From NCBI GenBank assembly GCA_947494805.1, contig CANLWK010000008.1:1-64000 (forward strand): a stretch of 64,000 nt of DNA, read 5' to 3'. A model generated the notes under the pieces. The model had not been told where the DNA came from, did no database searches, and saw only the letters and a program-made list of their open reading frames with translations. The stretch comes from an uncultured Croceitalea sp. GTDB lineage: Bacteria > Bacteroidota > Bacteroidia > Flavobacteriales > Flavobacteriaceae. The stretch's first letter is position 1. Every line of letters starts with the position of its first letter. Made by a program: the position numbers and the translations under genes. Shown here piece by piece: positions 44,744-54,616 of this stretch.

Positions 44744-45877
44744 ATGCGATTTAAGATTCTTTTCTATCTAGCAGTGCTCTTTTTGTTTGCTGCATGCGCA
44801 GAAAAAATTCCCAAAGACCCACTGCTAGCAGCTCTATCCTCTGAACATCCAAAAATTAAGAGGGTCATGGATAGCATTGGCAGTTACGAAGTTCAGATTC
44901 GCTACACACAGATCGATCGTTCAAAAGATAGTATTGTCTTTTCAGATTATGACTTTCAAGTTGATGAAAATCGTTATTTCTATCCGGCGAGTACAGTCAA
45001 GTTTCCCGCAGCTGTTGCCGCATTGGAAAAACTCAACGAACTGGATAGCCTTGCGCGCAATACAGTTTTCTTTATTGAAGGTGATACCATTCGTACTACA
45101 TTTTCTAGGTCCATCCAGGAGATTTTCGCCGTGAGCGACAACGCGGCCAATAACCGCTTGGTCGAATTTTTGGGCCAAGATGATTTGAATCAAAGAATGC
45201 AACAAAGGGGGGTGGCTCCCATTCGTATTGCACATCGGCTTTCAACCGAAAACGCAGATGATGTGACGACCAAGCCCTTGGTCATTTACCTAAACGACAG
45301 TACCACGGCAACATCAGCACCATTGATAAGCAAAAGCTTGGCCAGGTTAACTTTGGACAAAATTGAAAAAGGAAACGGATTCTATGCCGGGGGTTCGTTA
45401 TATCAAGAACCTTTTGATTTTGCTTTGAAGAACTATTACCCTGTAACGGCACAGCACGAACTATTAAAACGAATCGTTTTCCCTAATGAGTTCACCAAAG
45501 ACGAACAATTTAACTTAAGTAAAGAACAACACGAGTTTCTTTTACAAGCGATGCATACCTTACCAAAAGATACCGGGTATGATCAAGAGGAATATTACGA
45601 TAGTTATGGCAAGTTCTTTATGTTCGGTGATACTACGGATCCAATACCAGAACATATAAAAATCTATAATAAAGTAGGGTACGCCTACGGAACCTTGACC
45701 GACTGCGCTTATATTAAAGATCTAAAAAACAATATTGATTTTATGGTGACCGCTACGATTCTGGTCAATAAAGATGGGATATTCAACGACGACAAATACG
45801 AATACGATGAAATCGGCATTCCCTTTTTGGCACAATTGGGACGAGAACTTTACCAACTTGAACTGGCACGTAAATAA
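44744..45877 (+). CDS. Class A beta-lactamase-like serine hydrolase lipoprotein
   Basis: 377 aa; ATG 44744 gives the lipoprotein signal RFKILFYLAVLFLFAACAE. The penicillin-binding fold is shown by the SxxK motif in PASTVKFPAAV, SDN in FAVSDNAANNRL and a KTG-like KVG in YNKVGYAYG. Such exported proteins are usually annotated serine hydrolase; resistance is not implied, since the omega-loop Glu motif is not clear and the KTG box is altered. It may act on cell-wall peptides. A hairpin after the stop is oriented for the opposite strand. Confidence 0.85.
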   Translation: MRFKILFYLAVLFLFAACAEKIPKDPLLAALSSEHPKIKRVMDSIGSYEVQIRYTQIDRSKDSIVFSDYDFQVDENRYFYPASTVKFPAAVAALEKLNELDSLARNTVFFIEGDTIRTTFSRSIQEIFAVSDNAANNRLVEFLGQDDLNQRMQQRGVAPIRIAHRLSTENADDVTTKPLVIYLNDSTTATSAPLISKSLARLTLDKIEKGNGFYAGGSLYQEPFDFALKNYYPVTAQHELLKRIVFPNEFTKDEQFNLSKEQHEFLLQAMHTLPKDTGYDQEEYYDSYGKFFMFGDTTDPIPEHIKIYNKVGYAYGTLTDCAYIKDLKNNIDFMVTATILVNKDGIFNDDKYEYDEIGIPFLAQLGRELYQLELARK

Positions 45878-45900
45878 AAAAGCGCCGCATTGCGACGCTC
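45876..45900 (-). terminator. Intrinsic terminator for the fasciclin gene
   Basis: AGCGCCGCA (45881-45889) pairs with TGCGACGCT (45891-45899) with one mismatch. On the minus strand it is followed by a T-run, fitting the fasciclin gene that ends at 45925. Confidence 0.6.
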
Positions 45901-45924
45901 CCTTCATAGATCAGTACCGTAGCA

Positions 45925-46440
45925 TTATGGCATCACTACATCTTCAATGATGTGGATCACACCATTTGAGGCCATAACATCTGTTTTACTGATTTTGCTA
46001 TAATTTCCGTTGGCATCCATAAGGTAAATACCCCCATCTTTACTGACAGCAGTCAATTTTCCACCGTTCAAAGTGGTCAATTCTGCCTTACCGTTACCAC
46101 TTTTCAATGCTGCAGCGACATCTTTGGCAGCCAATTTACCAGCAACCACGTGATAGGTTAAAATAGCTGAAAGCTTTTCCTTGTTCGCTGGCTCCAAGAG
46201 TGCATTTAAGGTTTTTGCATCAATTTTTGCAAAACCTGAGTTAACCGGTGCAAACACGGTAAAAGGACCGTCTCCTTTTAATGCACCTACCAGATCAGCT
46301 GCTTTTAAAGCAGTGACCAAAGTTGAGAAATCATCTACTGAAGCGGCGATATCAACGATATCTTTAGACTTCTGTGCAGTAGTTGTTTGTGTAAATAAGA
46401 TTACGGCTAAAGTTGATAGAATAAAAATTACTTTTTTCAT
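45925..46440 (-). CDS. Secreted fasciclin (FAS1)-domain protein
   Basis: 171 aa from ATG 46440, which gives a clean signal peptide (KKVIFILSTLAVILFTQTTTAQ, in parts). One FAS1 domain: DIVDIAASVDDFSTLVTALKAA, GPFTVFAPVNSGFAKID, ILTYHVVAGKL and DVMASNGVIHIIEDVVMP. FAS1 proteins mediate adhesion or carbohydrate contact at the cell surface. Divergent from an ECF sigma/anti-sigma pair; in many bacteria FAS1 genes are targets of such a sigma factor, so regulation by the neighbour is a reasonable guess. Confidence 0.92.
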   Translation of the reverse strand: MKKVIFILSTLAVILFTQTTTAQKSKDIVDIAASVDDFSTLVTALKAADLVGALKGDGPFTVFAPVNSGFAKIDAKTLNALLEPANKEKLSAILTYHVVAGKLAAKDVAAALKSGNGKAELTTLNGGKLTAVSKDGGIYLMDANGNYSKISKTDVMASNGVIHIIEDVVMP

Positions 46441-46558
46441 TTTTGTTGTTTTAATATTTAATAGAATGATTTTTTTTGCGCGCATTCTATATCTATTTAC
46501 ACCGTGGTTTTTCTAATGGATGAACCAAATCTTTTTTTATCATATCTTTAACATTGAG

Positions 46559-47122
46559 ATGGGTCAACAGCCAGAAGACATAGCAATAATCAATCGATTA
46601 AAGGGAAAAGATAAAGACGCTCTCTACCTGCTTTACGATAAATATTCTTCTGCACTGTTCGGGGTTATTCTGCGTATGTGCCGTAATCAATCCCTGGCCG
46701 AAGATCTACTGCAAGAGACCTTTGTGAAGATTTGGCAAAAAATAGATATGTATGACCCAAATAAAGGTAGATTCTATACGTGGGCATATCGAATAGCCAA
46801 AAACACAACCCTAAATCAGATAAGAAAACCCGATTTGCTCATCCAAAGTGAAGAATTAGGTGTAGATACAAATAAAACCACCCCTGAAGATAGTCCCCTA
46901 GACTTTGCCGAGTTGAACGGGGCCATAAATAAACTTGAACCTCACCACAAAGAGGCGATTACCCTGGTATACTTTAAAGGGTATACCCATAGAGAAGCCA
47001 ATATAGCCATGGGTGTGCCATTGGGCACGTTCAAATCATATATTAGGCAAGCGCTGCAAGTATTGCGCGAAAGTTATTCGCAGGCCTTGGTACTGCTATG
47101 GACACTGCTAAATACTTTTTGA
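46559..47122 (+). CDS. ECF sigma factor (sigma-70 family)
   Basis: 187 aa from ATG 46559. Region 2 reads LYDKYSSALFGVILRMC, LAEDLLQETFVKIWQKI and GRFYTWAYRIAKNTTLNQIRK; region 4 reads LEPHHKEAITLVYFKGYTHREAN and GVPLGTFKSYIRQALQVLR. It resembles the SigK/ECF19-like group paired with RskA anti-sigma factors. The anti-sigma gene overlaps its 3' end by 25 nt. Likely target: its own operon and possibly the divergent fasciclin gene. Confidence 0.92.
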   Translation: MGQQPEDIAIINRLKGKDKDALYLLYDKYSSALFGVILRMCRNQSLAEDLLQETFVKIWQKIDMYDPNKGRFYTWAYRIAKNTTLNQIRKPDLLIQSEELGVDTNKTTPEDSPLDFAELNGAINKLEPHHKEAITLVYFKGYTHREANIAMGVPLGTFKSYIRQALQVLRESYSQALVLLWTLLNTF

Positions 47123-47877
47123 TGATGGATAGAAAGAAGATATTGGAAGAAGGACTTTTAGAGAAATACCTGTTGGACGAACTTTCAGAAACAGAGAACC
47201 AACAGGTGACCATCGCTATAGCAAAAGATCAGGTCTTAAGGCAGGCTTTTGAAAAGCTGGAAGCTGATTTTGAGGCTATGGCCTTTGAAAATGCCATAGT
47301 ACCGCCCCTTAAGGTGAAAGAACGTTTGCAAATGCAATTAGATGATCCGAAAGTTCAATATTTGCCCCAAACCTGGCTCATGGTCGCTGCAAGTTTGACC
47401 GTGATTTTTCTGTTAAGTACTTTTTGGATGTACTACCGTTGGCAACAGACTGAAGAAAACTACAATAACCTGCAAGACCAAACCACGGTATTACAAGAAC
47501 GCTTGAATACGATAGAAGAGAACTATACCACAACCAATCAACAGTTGCAGCGCATTAATGGTCCGCAAACCATTCCTTTGGTCTTAAACGGTAATGATTT
47601 GTCACCAAGTGCACGGGTTGTGGCTTATGTCAATCATGATAAAAAAACAGTGTTGGTCAATACACAAAGCCTGCCCAACTTACCTGAGGACAAAACATAT
47701 CAAATGTGGAGTGATGTCAATGGAGAAATGATCAATATGGGGCTCGTCTCTCCTGAAGAGGAACTCGTCACCCTCAATTATATAGAGGATGCCGAGTCAT
47801 TGAACATTACCATTGAACCTGCCGGAGGCAACGATCACCCCACAGTTGAACAGCTCATTGCATTTGCAACTTTATAG
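47098..47877 (+). CDS. RskA-like anti-sigma factor
   Basis: 259 aa, with ATG 47125 (M10) an alternative start. N-terminal cytosolic zinc-less anti-sigma region (LLEKYLLDELSETENQQV), one transmembrane helix (WLMVAASLTVIFLLSTFWMYY, about 95-115), a coiled coil (about 118-155) and the RskA extracytoplasmic domain (ARVVAYVNHDKKTVLVNTQS, LPEDKTYQMWSDVNGEMINMG). It sequesters the ECF sigma factor encoded just upstream until proteolysed. Translational overlap of 25 nt supports the pairing. Confidence 0.9.
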   Translation: MDTAKYFLMMDRKKILEEGLLEKYLLDELSETENQQVTIAIAKDQVLRQAFEKLEADFEAMAFENAIVPPLKVKERLQMQLDDPKVQYLPQTWLMVAASLTVIFLLSTFWMYYRWQQTEENYNNLQDQTTVLQERLNTIEENYTTTNQQLQRINGPQTIPLVLNGNDLSPSARVVAYVNHDKKTVLVNTQSLPNLPEDKTYQMWSDVNGEMINMGLVSPEEELVTLNYIEDAESLNITIEPAGGNDHPTVEQLIAFATL

Positions 47878-47881
47878 CGAT

Positions 47882-49498
47882 CTAAGAAACATTGATAAAG
47901 TCAAAATTCAATATTTCGTTGGACAGCAATACCCCATCAAAGTCAATATCTTCAATAGGCTTAATGATTTCCTGTTCTGGGTCCCATTCGATACGTTTGC
48001 CCAATTTCCATGAGATACCTGCCATATGCGCTGAGATGGCCTCTTCAAAACCCTCTTTAATGCCGCAACTTACCTTTCCTCCATTTTTTATAACGCCCAA
48101 CCACTCTCGCATGTGCAAAAAAGTAGAGTCTACACGCACGCCATTGACATAAGTCCACATCAATCCCTTGTCGGCAAAGTATTGTGACGTAGCTGACGAA
48201 ATGGCATCGGGTGAATTGGCCGCAGGGTCATATTGATAGATAGGTATGCTTGGGTTCATTTTTCCATCTTCCAACATTTCAGCAAAACGTGTTGAACCCG
48301 CATCGGGCCATATGGTCAAACGATTACCCAGTTCCATAGTGGCGTCATGCCCCATTAAAATGGTAGGTCGGTTAAAGCTATTGCCCAAAGAAGCGCTATA
48401 ACAAAAGGTCATACCCCTTTCCTTGCCCTTAATCTGACTGCTCCCTTTACTGTATTGTGGAAATTCCATATTCACCTGAAGTACATCGGGCACATTACGC
48501 CCATCATTATGTGTGTAGATGCCCCCTGAGGCCATAACGGCTTCAGGAATACCCATATGAAGCACGCAGTTCAAACGGTCATAATCATGGGTCAAAAGAT
48601 CGCCAGATAGCCCAGAACCATAGGCCGACCATTTTCGCCATCTAAAAAAATGGTTTCGATTGAAAGGTATTTCAGGCGCCGTGCCCAAAAACTGTTGCCA
48701 ATCAATCGTTTGTTCATTGGCCTGTTCTGCCATCTCATAGTTCCAGGCACCATTATCATCATTTCGATTGGTATTGGTCTGTATCAATGAAATATGCCCC
48801 AATGTACCCTTGTTTACAATATCTTCGGCAGTCTTAAAACTTAAGGTCTGTCTATGTTGATGCCCCACAGAAAATACTGCTTCCGAATTGTTCGCAGCCT
48901 CACGTAATCGGTACGTCTCTTCAATGGTGTGTGTCATGGGCTTCTCAACATACACATGAACCCCATTGTTCAAGGCTTCAATGGCCATGGGCGCGTGCCA
49001 ATGGTCGGGCGTCGCAATGACAACGGCATCGATAGCACCGCTATGTATCATTTCTTGATAGGTGCTATATCTTTTAATCTTATTGGCATCCGTTGAGAAA
49101 GAGCGCATGGCTTTTTCAGCTCGCATATCAAAAATATCACAGACTCCGGCCAGGTTAATGTTCAACTTCTCTTGATTTAAAAAGTCTTCCAATCGTTTAT
49201 CATTGGGGTTTTCTTCCATCTCTAGGGCCATTTCGTCCATCCACTCTTTGGTTGCAAATCCCAATGCCCGGCACAACTGCTCTCCGCGAATACCAAATCC
49301 GATGATACCCACGTTGATAGGCTTGCCTGAAAAACCTTGGTATGTATTGGGCAGCGAAGGTTGGATATCCAATGTTTCCAAAATCTCCGTGCGTTCTTTT
49401 CGCTTGTCAACGGTAGTGGCCGCACCGGCCCACCAAACAGCACCTAATATGGGCAGACCGCCCAATCCTTTTAGCAAATCTCTTCTAGTCCATTTCAT
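47882..49498 (-). CDS. Tat-exported Gfo/Idh/MocA-family oxidoreductase
   Basis: 538 aa. The N-terminus MKWTRRDLLKGLGGLPILGA has a twin-arginine motif. The Rossmann domain begins NVGIIGFGIRGEQLCRALG, and the catalytic-type segment HVYVEKPMTHTIEETYRLRE shows the EKP motif. Exported members act on sugars, with cofactor bound before export. It overlaps the upstream DoxX gene by 4 nt (ATGA) and so forms a two-gene unit. The substrate is unknown. Confidence 0.9.
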   Translation of the reverse strand: MKWTRRDLLKGLGGLPILGAVWWAGAATTVDKRKERTEILETLDIQPSLPNTYQGFSGKPINVGIIGFGIRGEQLCRALGFATKEWMDEMALEMEENPNDKRLEDFLNQEKLNINLAGVCDIFDMRAEKAMRSFSTDANKIKRYSTYQEMIHSGAIDAVVIATPDHWHAPMAIEALNNGVHVYVEKPMTHTIEETYRLREAANNSEAVFSVGHQHRQTLSFKTAEDIVNKGTLGHISLIQTNTNRNDDNGAWNYEMAEQANEQTIDWQQFLGTAPEIPFNRNHFFRWRKWSAYGSGLSGDLLTHDYDRLNCVLHMGIPEAVMASGGIYTHNDGRNVPDVLQVNMEFPQYSKGSSQIKGKERGMTFCYSASLGNSFNRPTILMGHDATMELGNRLTIWPDAGSTRFAEMLEDGKMNPSIPIYQYDPAANSPDAISSATSQYFADKGLMWTYVNGVRVDSTFLHMREWLGVIKNGGKVSCGIKEGFEEAISAHMAGISWKLGKRIEWDPEQEIIKPIEDIDFDGVLLSNEILNFDFINVS

Positions 49499-49977
49499 TT
49501 TTCAACAGTTTTAATTGCCTTTCGTTTTTTTAACGAATTTATTCCGAAGTACTGCCCCGTAGGATAGTAAAACAGTAGGGTACAAACCATCAATTCTATG
49601 AGGTTTTTATTGACAAACCAATAGTTGCCTTCTACATTGATTTGTGGCAAACCAGGAAAAGAGGGATGTGCCAGATAGTATAATGCCAAAAGGCCGATAC
49701 CTATGAAAGCCCCTACCCGTTCAAAAACACCGAGTAATAGCGTTACACCCACAATGAGCAAGGCGGCCATATTTAAAGTATCGACCCAAGGCATGGTACC
49801 CTCATGTAAAAGGGTATTGAAAAGAGGTTTCATCGGACCTTGCGCAGTGGCGAGATATCCGTAAGCGGTCCAATCAGGATTGTACAGTTTTACAATACCT
49901 TCATACAAAAAATGCCACCCTACCAACACGCGCAGCAGTGTGACAACCAATGTTGTCTTGTTTTGGTTTATGGTCAT
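49495..49977 (-). CDS. DoxX-family membrane protein
   Basis: 160 aa with four hydrophobic helices (about 10-30, 55-80, 85-105 and 120-140). N-terminal LLRVLVGWHFLYEGIVKLYNPDWTA (in parts) and GVFERVGAFIGIGLLALYYLAHP are typical of DoxX/DoxD-like proteins. It probably supports electron transfer or redox partner function in the membrane for the Tat-exported oxidoreductase translationally coupled to it, an inference from gene order. Confidence 0.85.
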   Translation of the reverse strand: MTINQNKTTLVVTLLRVLVGWHFLYEGIVKLYNPDWTAYGYLATAQGPMKPLFNTLLHEGTMPWVDTLNMAALLIVGVTLLLGVFERVGAFIGIGLLALYYLAHPSFPGLPQINVEGNYWFVNKNLIELMVCTLLFYYPTGQYFGINSLKKRKAIKTVEK

Positions 49978-50202
49978 ATCTAAAGTTGTTAGAATTTTTG
50001 AATCAAACGGCTACATTCAAAGTAACAGCTATACCGATAAAAGTAGCAGAGTACGGTAAGAAAAACTATGACTTTGGTCAGGATGGTGGTGCCATTCAAT
50101 ACTTTTTCTGAAGCGTATGGAACCAATGGTCAGAACAGTTGAGAAAATGGTATGATTATCATCATGTGCCATTGTTCTTAGGCTACCTTAGAGTGTAAAA
50201 TG

Positions 50203-51507
50203 TTAAGACACCGGTTCACCGTACAGATCAAAGTCAGCGGCATCGGTAATCTTAATAGTAGTGAAATCGCCTATTTTGACGTAATGCTTGGTAGCATCTA
50301 TTAGTACTTCATTATCCACATCTGGGGAATCGTGCTCGGTCCTGCCCACAAAATGATTGCCCTCTTTTCTGTCAATAATACAACGGTAGGTTTCACCTAT
50401 ACGTGCTTGGTTCAGTTCCCAAGATATCTGCGATTGTACCTCCATAATCTCATTGGCGCGTTGTTGTTTCACTTCTTCCGGAACATTATCTACCAAATTA
50501 TAGGCATGGGTATTCTCCTCATGACTATAGGTAAAACAACCAAGCCGTTCAAAGCGCATGTCGATGACCCATTGCTTTAACGTTTGAAAATCTTCTTCGG
50601 TTTCACCCGGATAGCCAACAATCAAGGTCGTTCGAATGGCCATTTCTGGAACTGCTGCCCGAAAATCTTGTAATAGTTTTGTCGTTTTGGCCTTGGTCGT
50701 ACCCCGACGCATACTTTTTAAAATGGGGTCGGCTATATGTTGCAATGGAATATCGATATAGTTACAGACCTTAGGTTCTCGCCGCATAATTTCAAGCACA
50801 TCCATGGGAAATCCTGTAGGAAACGCATAATGCAAACGAATCCATTCTATACCTGCTACAGCAACCATTTGTTTTAAAAGCTCAGCAAGATTTCGTTTTT
50901 TATAGAGGTCTAAACCATAATATGTCAAATCTTGCGCAATCAAGATCAATTCTTTTACCCCTTTGGCCGCCAATTTCTCAGCTTCGTTGACCAATGCTTC
51001 AATAGGCTTGCTCTTATGCTTGCCACGCATCAAAGGAATGGCACAAAATGAACACGGTCTATCGCACCCTTCGGCAATCTTAAGATAGGCATAGTTCTTA
51101 GGGGTTGTCGTCAAACGCTCACCTATCAGTTCATGCTTATAATCTGCCCCCAATGCCTTAAGCAGGTTTGGTAGATCGCTGGTACCGAAATATTCATCTA
51201 CATTAGGTATTTCCACCTCTAAATCAGGCTTGTACCGTTCACTAAGACAACCGGTTACAAAAACCTTATCAACTTCGCCTGCCTCTTTCTTCTGTACATA
51301 CTCTAAAATCGTATTGACACTTTCTTCTTTGGCATTGGCTATAAAACCACAGGTATTGATGACCACAACATTGCCTTCTTTTTCATGCACAACCTCTTTG
51401 TCATTGGCACGTAATTGCCCCATCAACACTTCAGAATCGTAGACATTCTTACTGCATCCTAAGGTTACAACGTTGATTTTGTTCTTTTTAAGTGATTTTG
51501 TGCGCAT
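50203..51507 (-). CDS. rimO: Ribosomal protein S12 methylthiotransferase RimO
   Basis: 434-aa radical SAM enzyme that methylthiolates the conserved Asp of S12. The N-terminal UPF0004 domain begins VVTLGCSKNVYDSEVLMGQL with a cluster-binding Cys and later cysteines (NTCGF, VTGCLSERY). The radical SAM motif CDRPCSFC gives CxxxCxxC, followed by IPLMRGKHKSKP. A C-terminal TRAM domain ends near KITDAADFDLYGE. Full length. Upstream, 49978-50202 on the other side of its stop holds no supportable gene. Confidence 0.95.
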   Translation of the reverse strand: MRTKSLKKNKINVVTLGCSKNVYDSEVLMGQLRANDKEVVHEKEGNVVVINTCGFIANAKEESVNTILEYVQKKEAGEVDKVFVTGCLSERYKPDLEVEIPNVDEYFGTSDLPNLLKALGADYKHELIGERLTTTPKNYAYLKIAEGCDRPCSFCAIPLMRGKHKSKPIEALVNEAEKLAAKGVKELILIAQDLTYYGLDLYKKRNLAELLKQMVAVAGIEWIRLHYAFPTGFPMDVLEIMRREPKVCNYIDIPLQHIADPILKSMRRGTTKAKTTKLLQDFRAAVPEMAIRTTLIVGYPGETEEDFQTLKQWVIDMRFERLGCFTYSHEENTHAYNLVDNVPEEVKQQRANEIMEVQSQISWELNQARIGETYRCIIDRKEGNHFVGRTEHDSPDVDNEVLIDATKHYVKIGDFTTIKITDAADFDLYGEPVS

Positions 51508-51524
51508 AGCTTTTTAATGGAGCG

Positions 51525-51532
51525 CAAAAATA
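51525..51532 (-). promoter_or_regulatory. -7 element of the rimO promoter
   Basis: The minus strand reads TATTTTTG (TAnnTTTG), 17 nt upstream of the rimO ATG; no well-spaced TTG. Confidence 0.4.
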
Positions 51533-51628
51533 CAACTCCCCTTGCAATTCGTCGATTTTCAAACAGATTTCTTTAAAAGCTCCGTTAAACCTTTAATGAC
51601 ATTCGATGTCAAAAAGTAAATCAGAATC

Positions 51629-52723
51629 ATGAAAAGGTTATTTCTGTTCATTCTTGCCTGCACCCTCCTTACAAGTGGATGCTCCTCAGATTCAAGCGAC
51701 GCCAATATAAACGAAGTTGCACAAGAAGAAAATCAAGACTTGTATTTTCCACCAATACAGTCCGCGGAATGGGAAACCTTGAAGGTTTCTGAACTTGGTT
51801 GGAATGTAGATGGTGAGCAACAGCTGCGTAATTTTTTGGCGGCCAATAAAACCAAAGCGTTCTTGATATTGAAGGATGGAAAGATTGTAATAGAGTGGTA
51901 TTTTGATGACCACACAAAGGACACAAACTGGTATTGGGCCTCAACCGGAAAAACACTTACTGCCTTTGCCATTGGTCTCGCACAAGAAGATGGATTCTTA
52001 TCAGTGAGTGATAAAACATCACAGCATTTGGGTCAGGGGTGGACATCGTTAACAGCGGAACAAGAAGATTTAATCACTGTACGACATCAATTGACCATGA
52101 CCACGGGCATGAACGACCTACAGTTTGATTGTATAAGCCCCGATTGCCTTACATACCTAGCCGATGCAGGAAACCGGTGGTCTTATCATAATGGCCCATA
52201 TACCTTGCTGCAAAGGGTAGTCGCCAATGCCACAAAAGTTACTTGGACAAATTATTTCAACAACGAACTGAGGGATAAAATAGGTATGAACGGTTTTTGG
52301 TTTTCCGGTAATGATTTGAACAACGTGTACTATAGCACAGCCAGAAGCATGGCACGTTTTGGTTTATTGAACCTGAACAACGGAATATGGGATGGAGAAA
52401 CCATTCTTGCCGATATGACCTATCTCGACGATATGAAAAACACTTCTCAAAGTCTAAATCAAGCCTACGGTTATCTTTGGTGGTTAAATGGAAAGACCAG
52501 TTACCGTGCACCAGGTTCGCAACTTTTGTTTGATGGGGCACTAATACCCAATGCGCCATCAGACACTTATGCCGGGCTTGGTAAAAATGACCAAAAACTG
52601 TACGTTATACCCAGTCAAAATTTAGTCGTTGTTCGCATGGGCGAAGACTCTGGCGAAGAGTTATTAGGTCCTTCTAGTTTTGATAATGTTCTGTGGGAAC
52701 AAATCAATGCCTACATCAATTAG
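51629..52723 (+). CDS. Class C beta-lactamase-type serine hydrolase lipoprotein
   Basis: 364 aa with lipobox ACTLLTSGCSS. The serine hydrolase fold shows SxxK in WASTGKTLTAFAI, YxN in YHNGPYTLLQRVV and an HxG-like or KTG-like segment near the C-terminus (NLVVVRMGED). The substrate (peptides, esters or lactams) cannot be assigned; resistance is not implied. Its stop overlaps the end of the convergent amidase gene by 8 nt. Confidence 0.88.
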   Translation: MKRLFLFILACTLLTSGCSSDSSDANINEVAQEENQDLYFPPIQSAEWETLKVSELGWNVDGEQQLRNFLAANKTKAFLILKDGKIVIEWYFDDHTKDTNWYWASTGKTLTAFAIGLAQEDGFLSVSDKTSQHLGQGWTSLTAEQEDLITVRHQLTMTTGMNDLQFDCISPDCLTYLADAGNRWSYHNGPYTLLQRVVANATKVTWTNYFNNELRDKIGMNGFWFSGNDLNNVYYSTARSMARFGLLNLNNGIWDGETILADMTYLDDMKNTSQSLNQAYGYLWWLNGKTSYRAPGSQLLFDGALIPNAPSDTYAGLGKNDQKLYVIPSQNLVVVRMGEDSGEELLGPSSFDNVLWEQINAYIN

Positions 52724-54380
52724 CATAGTTTATCGGTAATTTTCTAGCCTTTGTAAGCGCTTCAAAAGCGGCCCCAAATTCATATAACTTGGCTTCTTGA
52801 AACTGTTTTGCGATAAATGTCAAACTTACAGGTTCACCTGACGCTCTGTAACCCATAGGAACCGTCAATGCAGGATACTCAGCCACAGCAGCAGCACCGG
52901 CATCAAAATTATTGATCGATAGAACCGCATCAAGTTGATGTACCTGCATTGGAACGTCAAAATACCTACGACCATTTGTTTTCAATCGTTGCTTTATCAA
53001 TTTCAGTTCTTCAATGGAAGTTGAATCAGCCAGAATACCATCAAAACGTTCTTGTCCATACGGAATTCTAACCAGTGTGTCCTGCAGGTTAAAAGCAGCC
53101 GCATCTTCAATAGTTGCAATCGATACGACATCTTTATTGCCGACTTGGCTCTCGATATACTTGGGTAAATCATTCTTCATATCAATGTTCAAAATTGATA
53201 AAAAGCCTTCAAATTCAACTTTTGGTGGTTCAAATTCTATGATGATTGCACCAGCATCCCGTATCTTTTCAATAGTAACTCGGTACATAGTGTCATTCTC
53301 CATATAGTTTTTGAGTGCACCAAACCGTTTTCCTTTCAAAGATGGGTTTGCAGGGGCATACCAGTTTACAGTCCAATCAGTCTGCACCGATTTTTCATCA
53401 TTTTCATCAAAACCGTGCATGGCATCCAAAAGAATACCATTATCAACGACATTTTTTGTCATAGGCCCTGGCGTATCCAAGGTGCTTGAAATGGGAACAA
53501 TACCGGTACGGCTCAGCAAACCAATAGTGGGTTTCATCCCAACCACTGAACTCTGTCCTGAAGGAGATAAAATAGAGCCTGAAGTTTCAGTACCCACCGC
53601 AGCAACCGCATAATTTGCAGCTGTTGAAGTGCCACTTCCTGCACTTGAGCCACCTGTATCGAAAACCCGCCGACCATACGGATTCAAGGCCTGGCCCCCT
53701 ACGGCACTTTGTCCATTTGGGCATGCGCATAGAAAATTGGCCCATTCGCTTAAATTGACCTTCCCTAAAATCAGTGCCCCTTTGGCCCTCAAGCGTTTCA
53801 CAATAAAAGCGTCATCAGTGGTATTATCAATAAGCGCTATGGCCCCAGCCGTCGTATTCATTGTTTTGGCACCAATGTTATCCTTTAGTAAGATGGGCAT
53901 TCCATAGATAGGATGGTGCCCCGTACCATTCTTGTCTAAACTTCTGGCTTCTTCAAGCACATTAGGATTTAAGGCGATGATGGTGTTCAATGTAGTTTCG
54001 TTGGGCAATTCATATTTGTAAACGCGATGTAAATAGAACAGCACCAAGTCTTCGTAGCTGAAGGTACCACTCAAAACATGGTTTTGCAGCGTAGGAATAT
54101 CCTGCTCCAAGACCAAAGGTCTCATCATCTCATACTTTTCACTTGAAAATTGAGACACTTCGTTGTACAATGGCCGAAAAACCTCATTTTTATCCAACAC
54201 CTTGCTCTGAATGAATTTATAGCGCATGCGTACTTTTTCGTGATCTGCATTTGCAGCCACTTCGGCAGAATCGTTATAGGGTGTCCAAAGTACCACTGGT
54301 TTAAGAGATTCTGATTTTGTGGCTTGTTTACAGGCGGCAATGGCCAGTATCAGTAAAAGGAAGGTTAGTAACTTTTTCAT
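52716..54380 (-). CDS. Amidase-signature family lipoprotein
   Basis: 554 aa with lipobox LLILAIAACKQ. The amidase signature Ser-cisSer-Lys triad is visible: K in GMPILLKDNIGAKTMN, GGSSAGSGTSTAA and GTETSGSILSPSGQSSVVGMKPT with the nucleophilic Ser in TSGS. Members hydrolyse amides, often nitrile-derived or peptide amides; being exported, this one probably acts in the periplasm on external amides. The gap 54381-54616 upstream holds no supportable gene. Confidence 0.92.
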   Translation of the reverse strand: MKKLLTFLLLILAIAACKQATKSESLKPVVLWTPYNDSAEVAANADHEKVRMRYKFIQSKVLDKNEVFRPLYNEVSQFSSEKYEMMRPLVLEQDIPTLQNHVLSGTFSYEDLVLFYLHRVYKYELPNETTLNTIIALNPNVLEEARSLDKNGTGHHPIYGMPILLKDNIGAKTMNTTAGAIALIDNTTDDAFIVKRLRAKGALILGKVNLSEWANFLCACPNGQSAVGGQALNPYGRRVFDTGGSSAGSGTSTAANYAVAAVGTETSGSILSPSGQSSVVGMKPTIGLLSRTGIVPISSTLDTPGPMTKNVVDNGILLDAMHGFDENDEKSVQTDWTVNWYAPANPSLKGKRFGALKNYMENDTMYRVTIEKIRDAGAIIIEFEPPKVEFEGFLSILNIDMKNDLPKYIESQVGNKDVVSIATIEDAAAFNLQDTLVRIPYGQERFDGILADSTSIEELKLIKQRLKTNGRRYFDVPMQVHQLDAVLSINNFDAGAAAVAEYPALTVPMGYRASGEPVSLTFIAKQFQEAKLYEFGAAFEALTKARKLPINYAN

Positions 54381-54616
54381 TGTTGTATTTTTGATTGTTC
54401 CAGTTTTTCTAAGGGATAATATACGTATATGTTGCCATAAAACGCAGTGGTGTATTCATGGAAAGGCCTTCTTAAATGGACATCGTAATCATAAAAACTT
54501 CTCTCCGTCCCATATCTTTTCCATTATCACAAGTAGCTCAAGGTCAAAATGCCTATTTTTTGGAATATGTTCCTGTAAATGAAATAGCTTTCATGGTTTT
54601 TTGGGTTTTTCTTGAT

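Noticed and set aside
44744-52723. Antibiotic-resistance beta-lactamases
   Set aside because: Both proteins have the serine-hydrolase fold motifs but are lipoproteins of generic type; nothing indicates beta-lactam hydrolysis.
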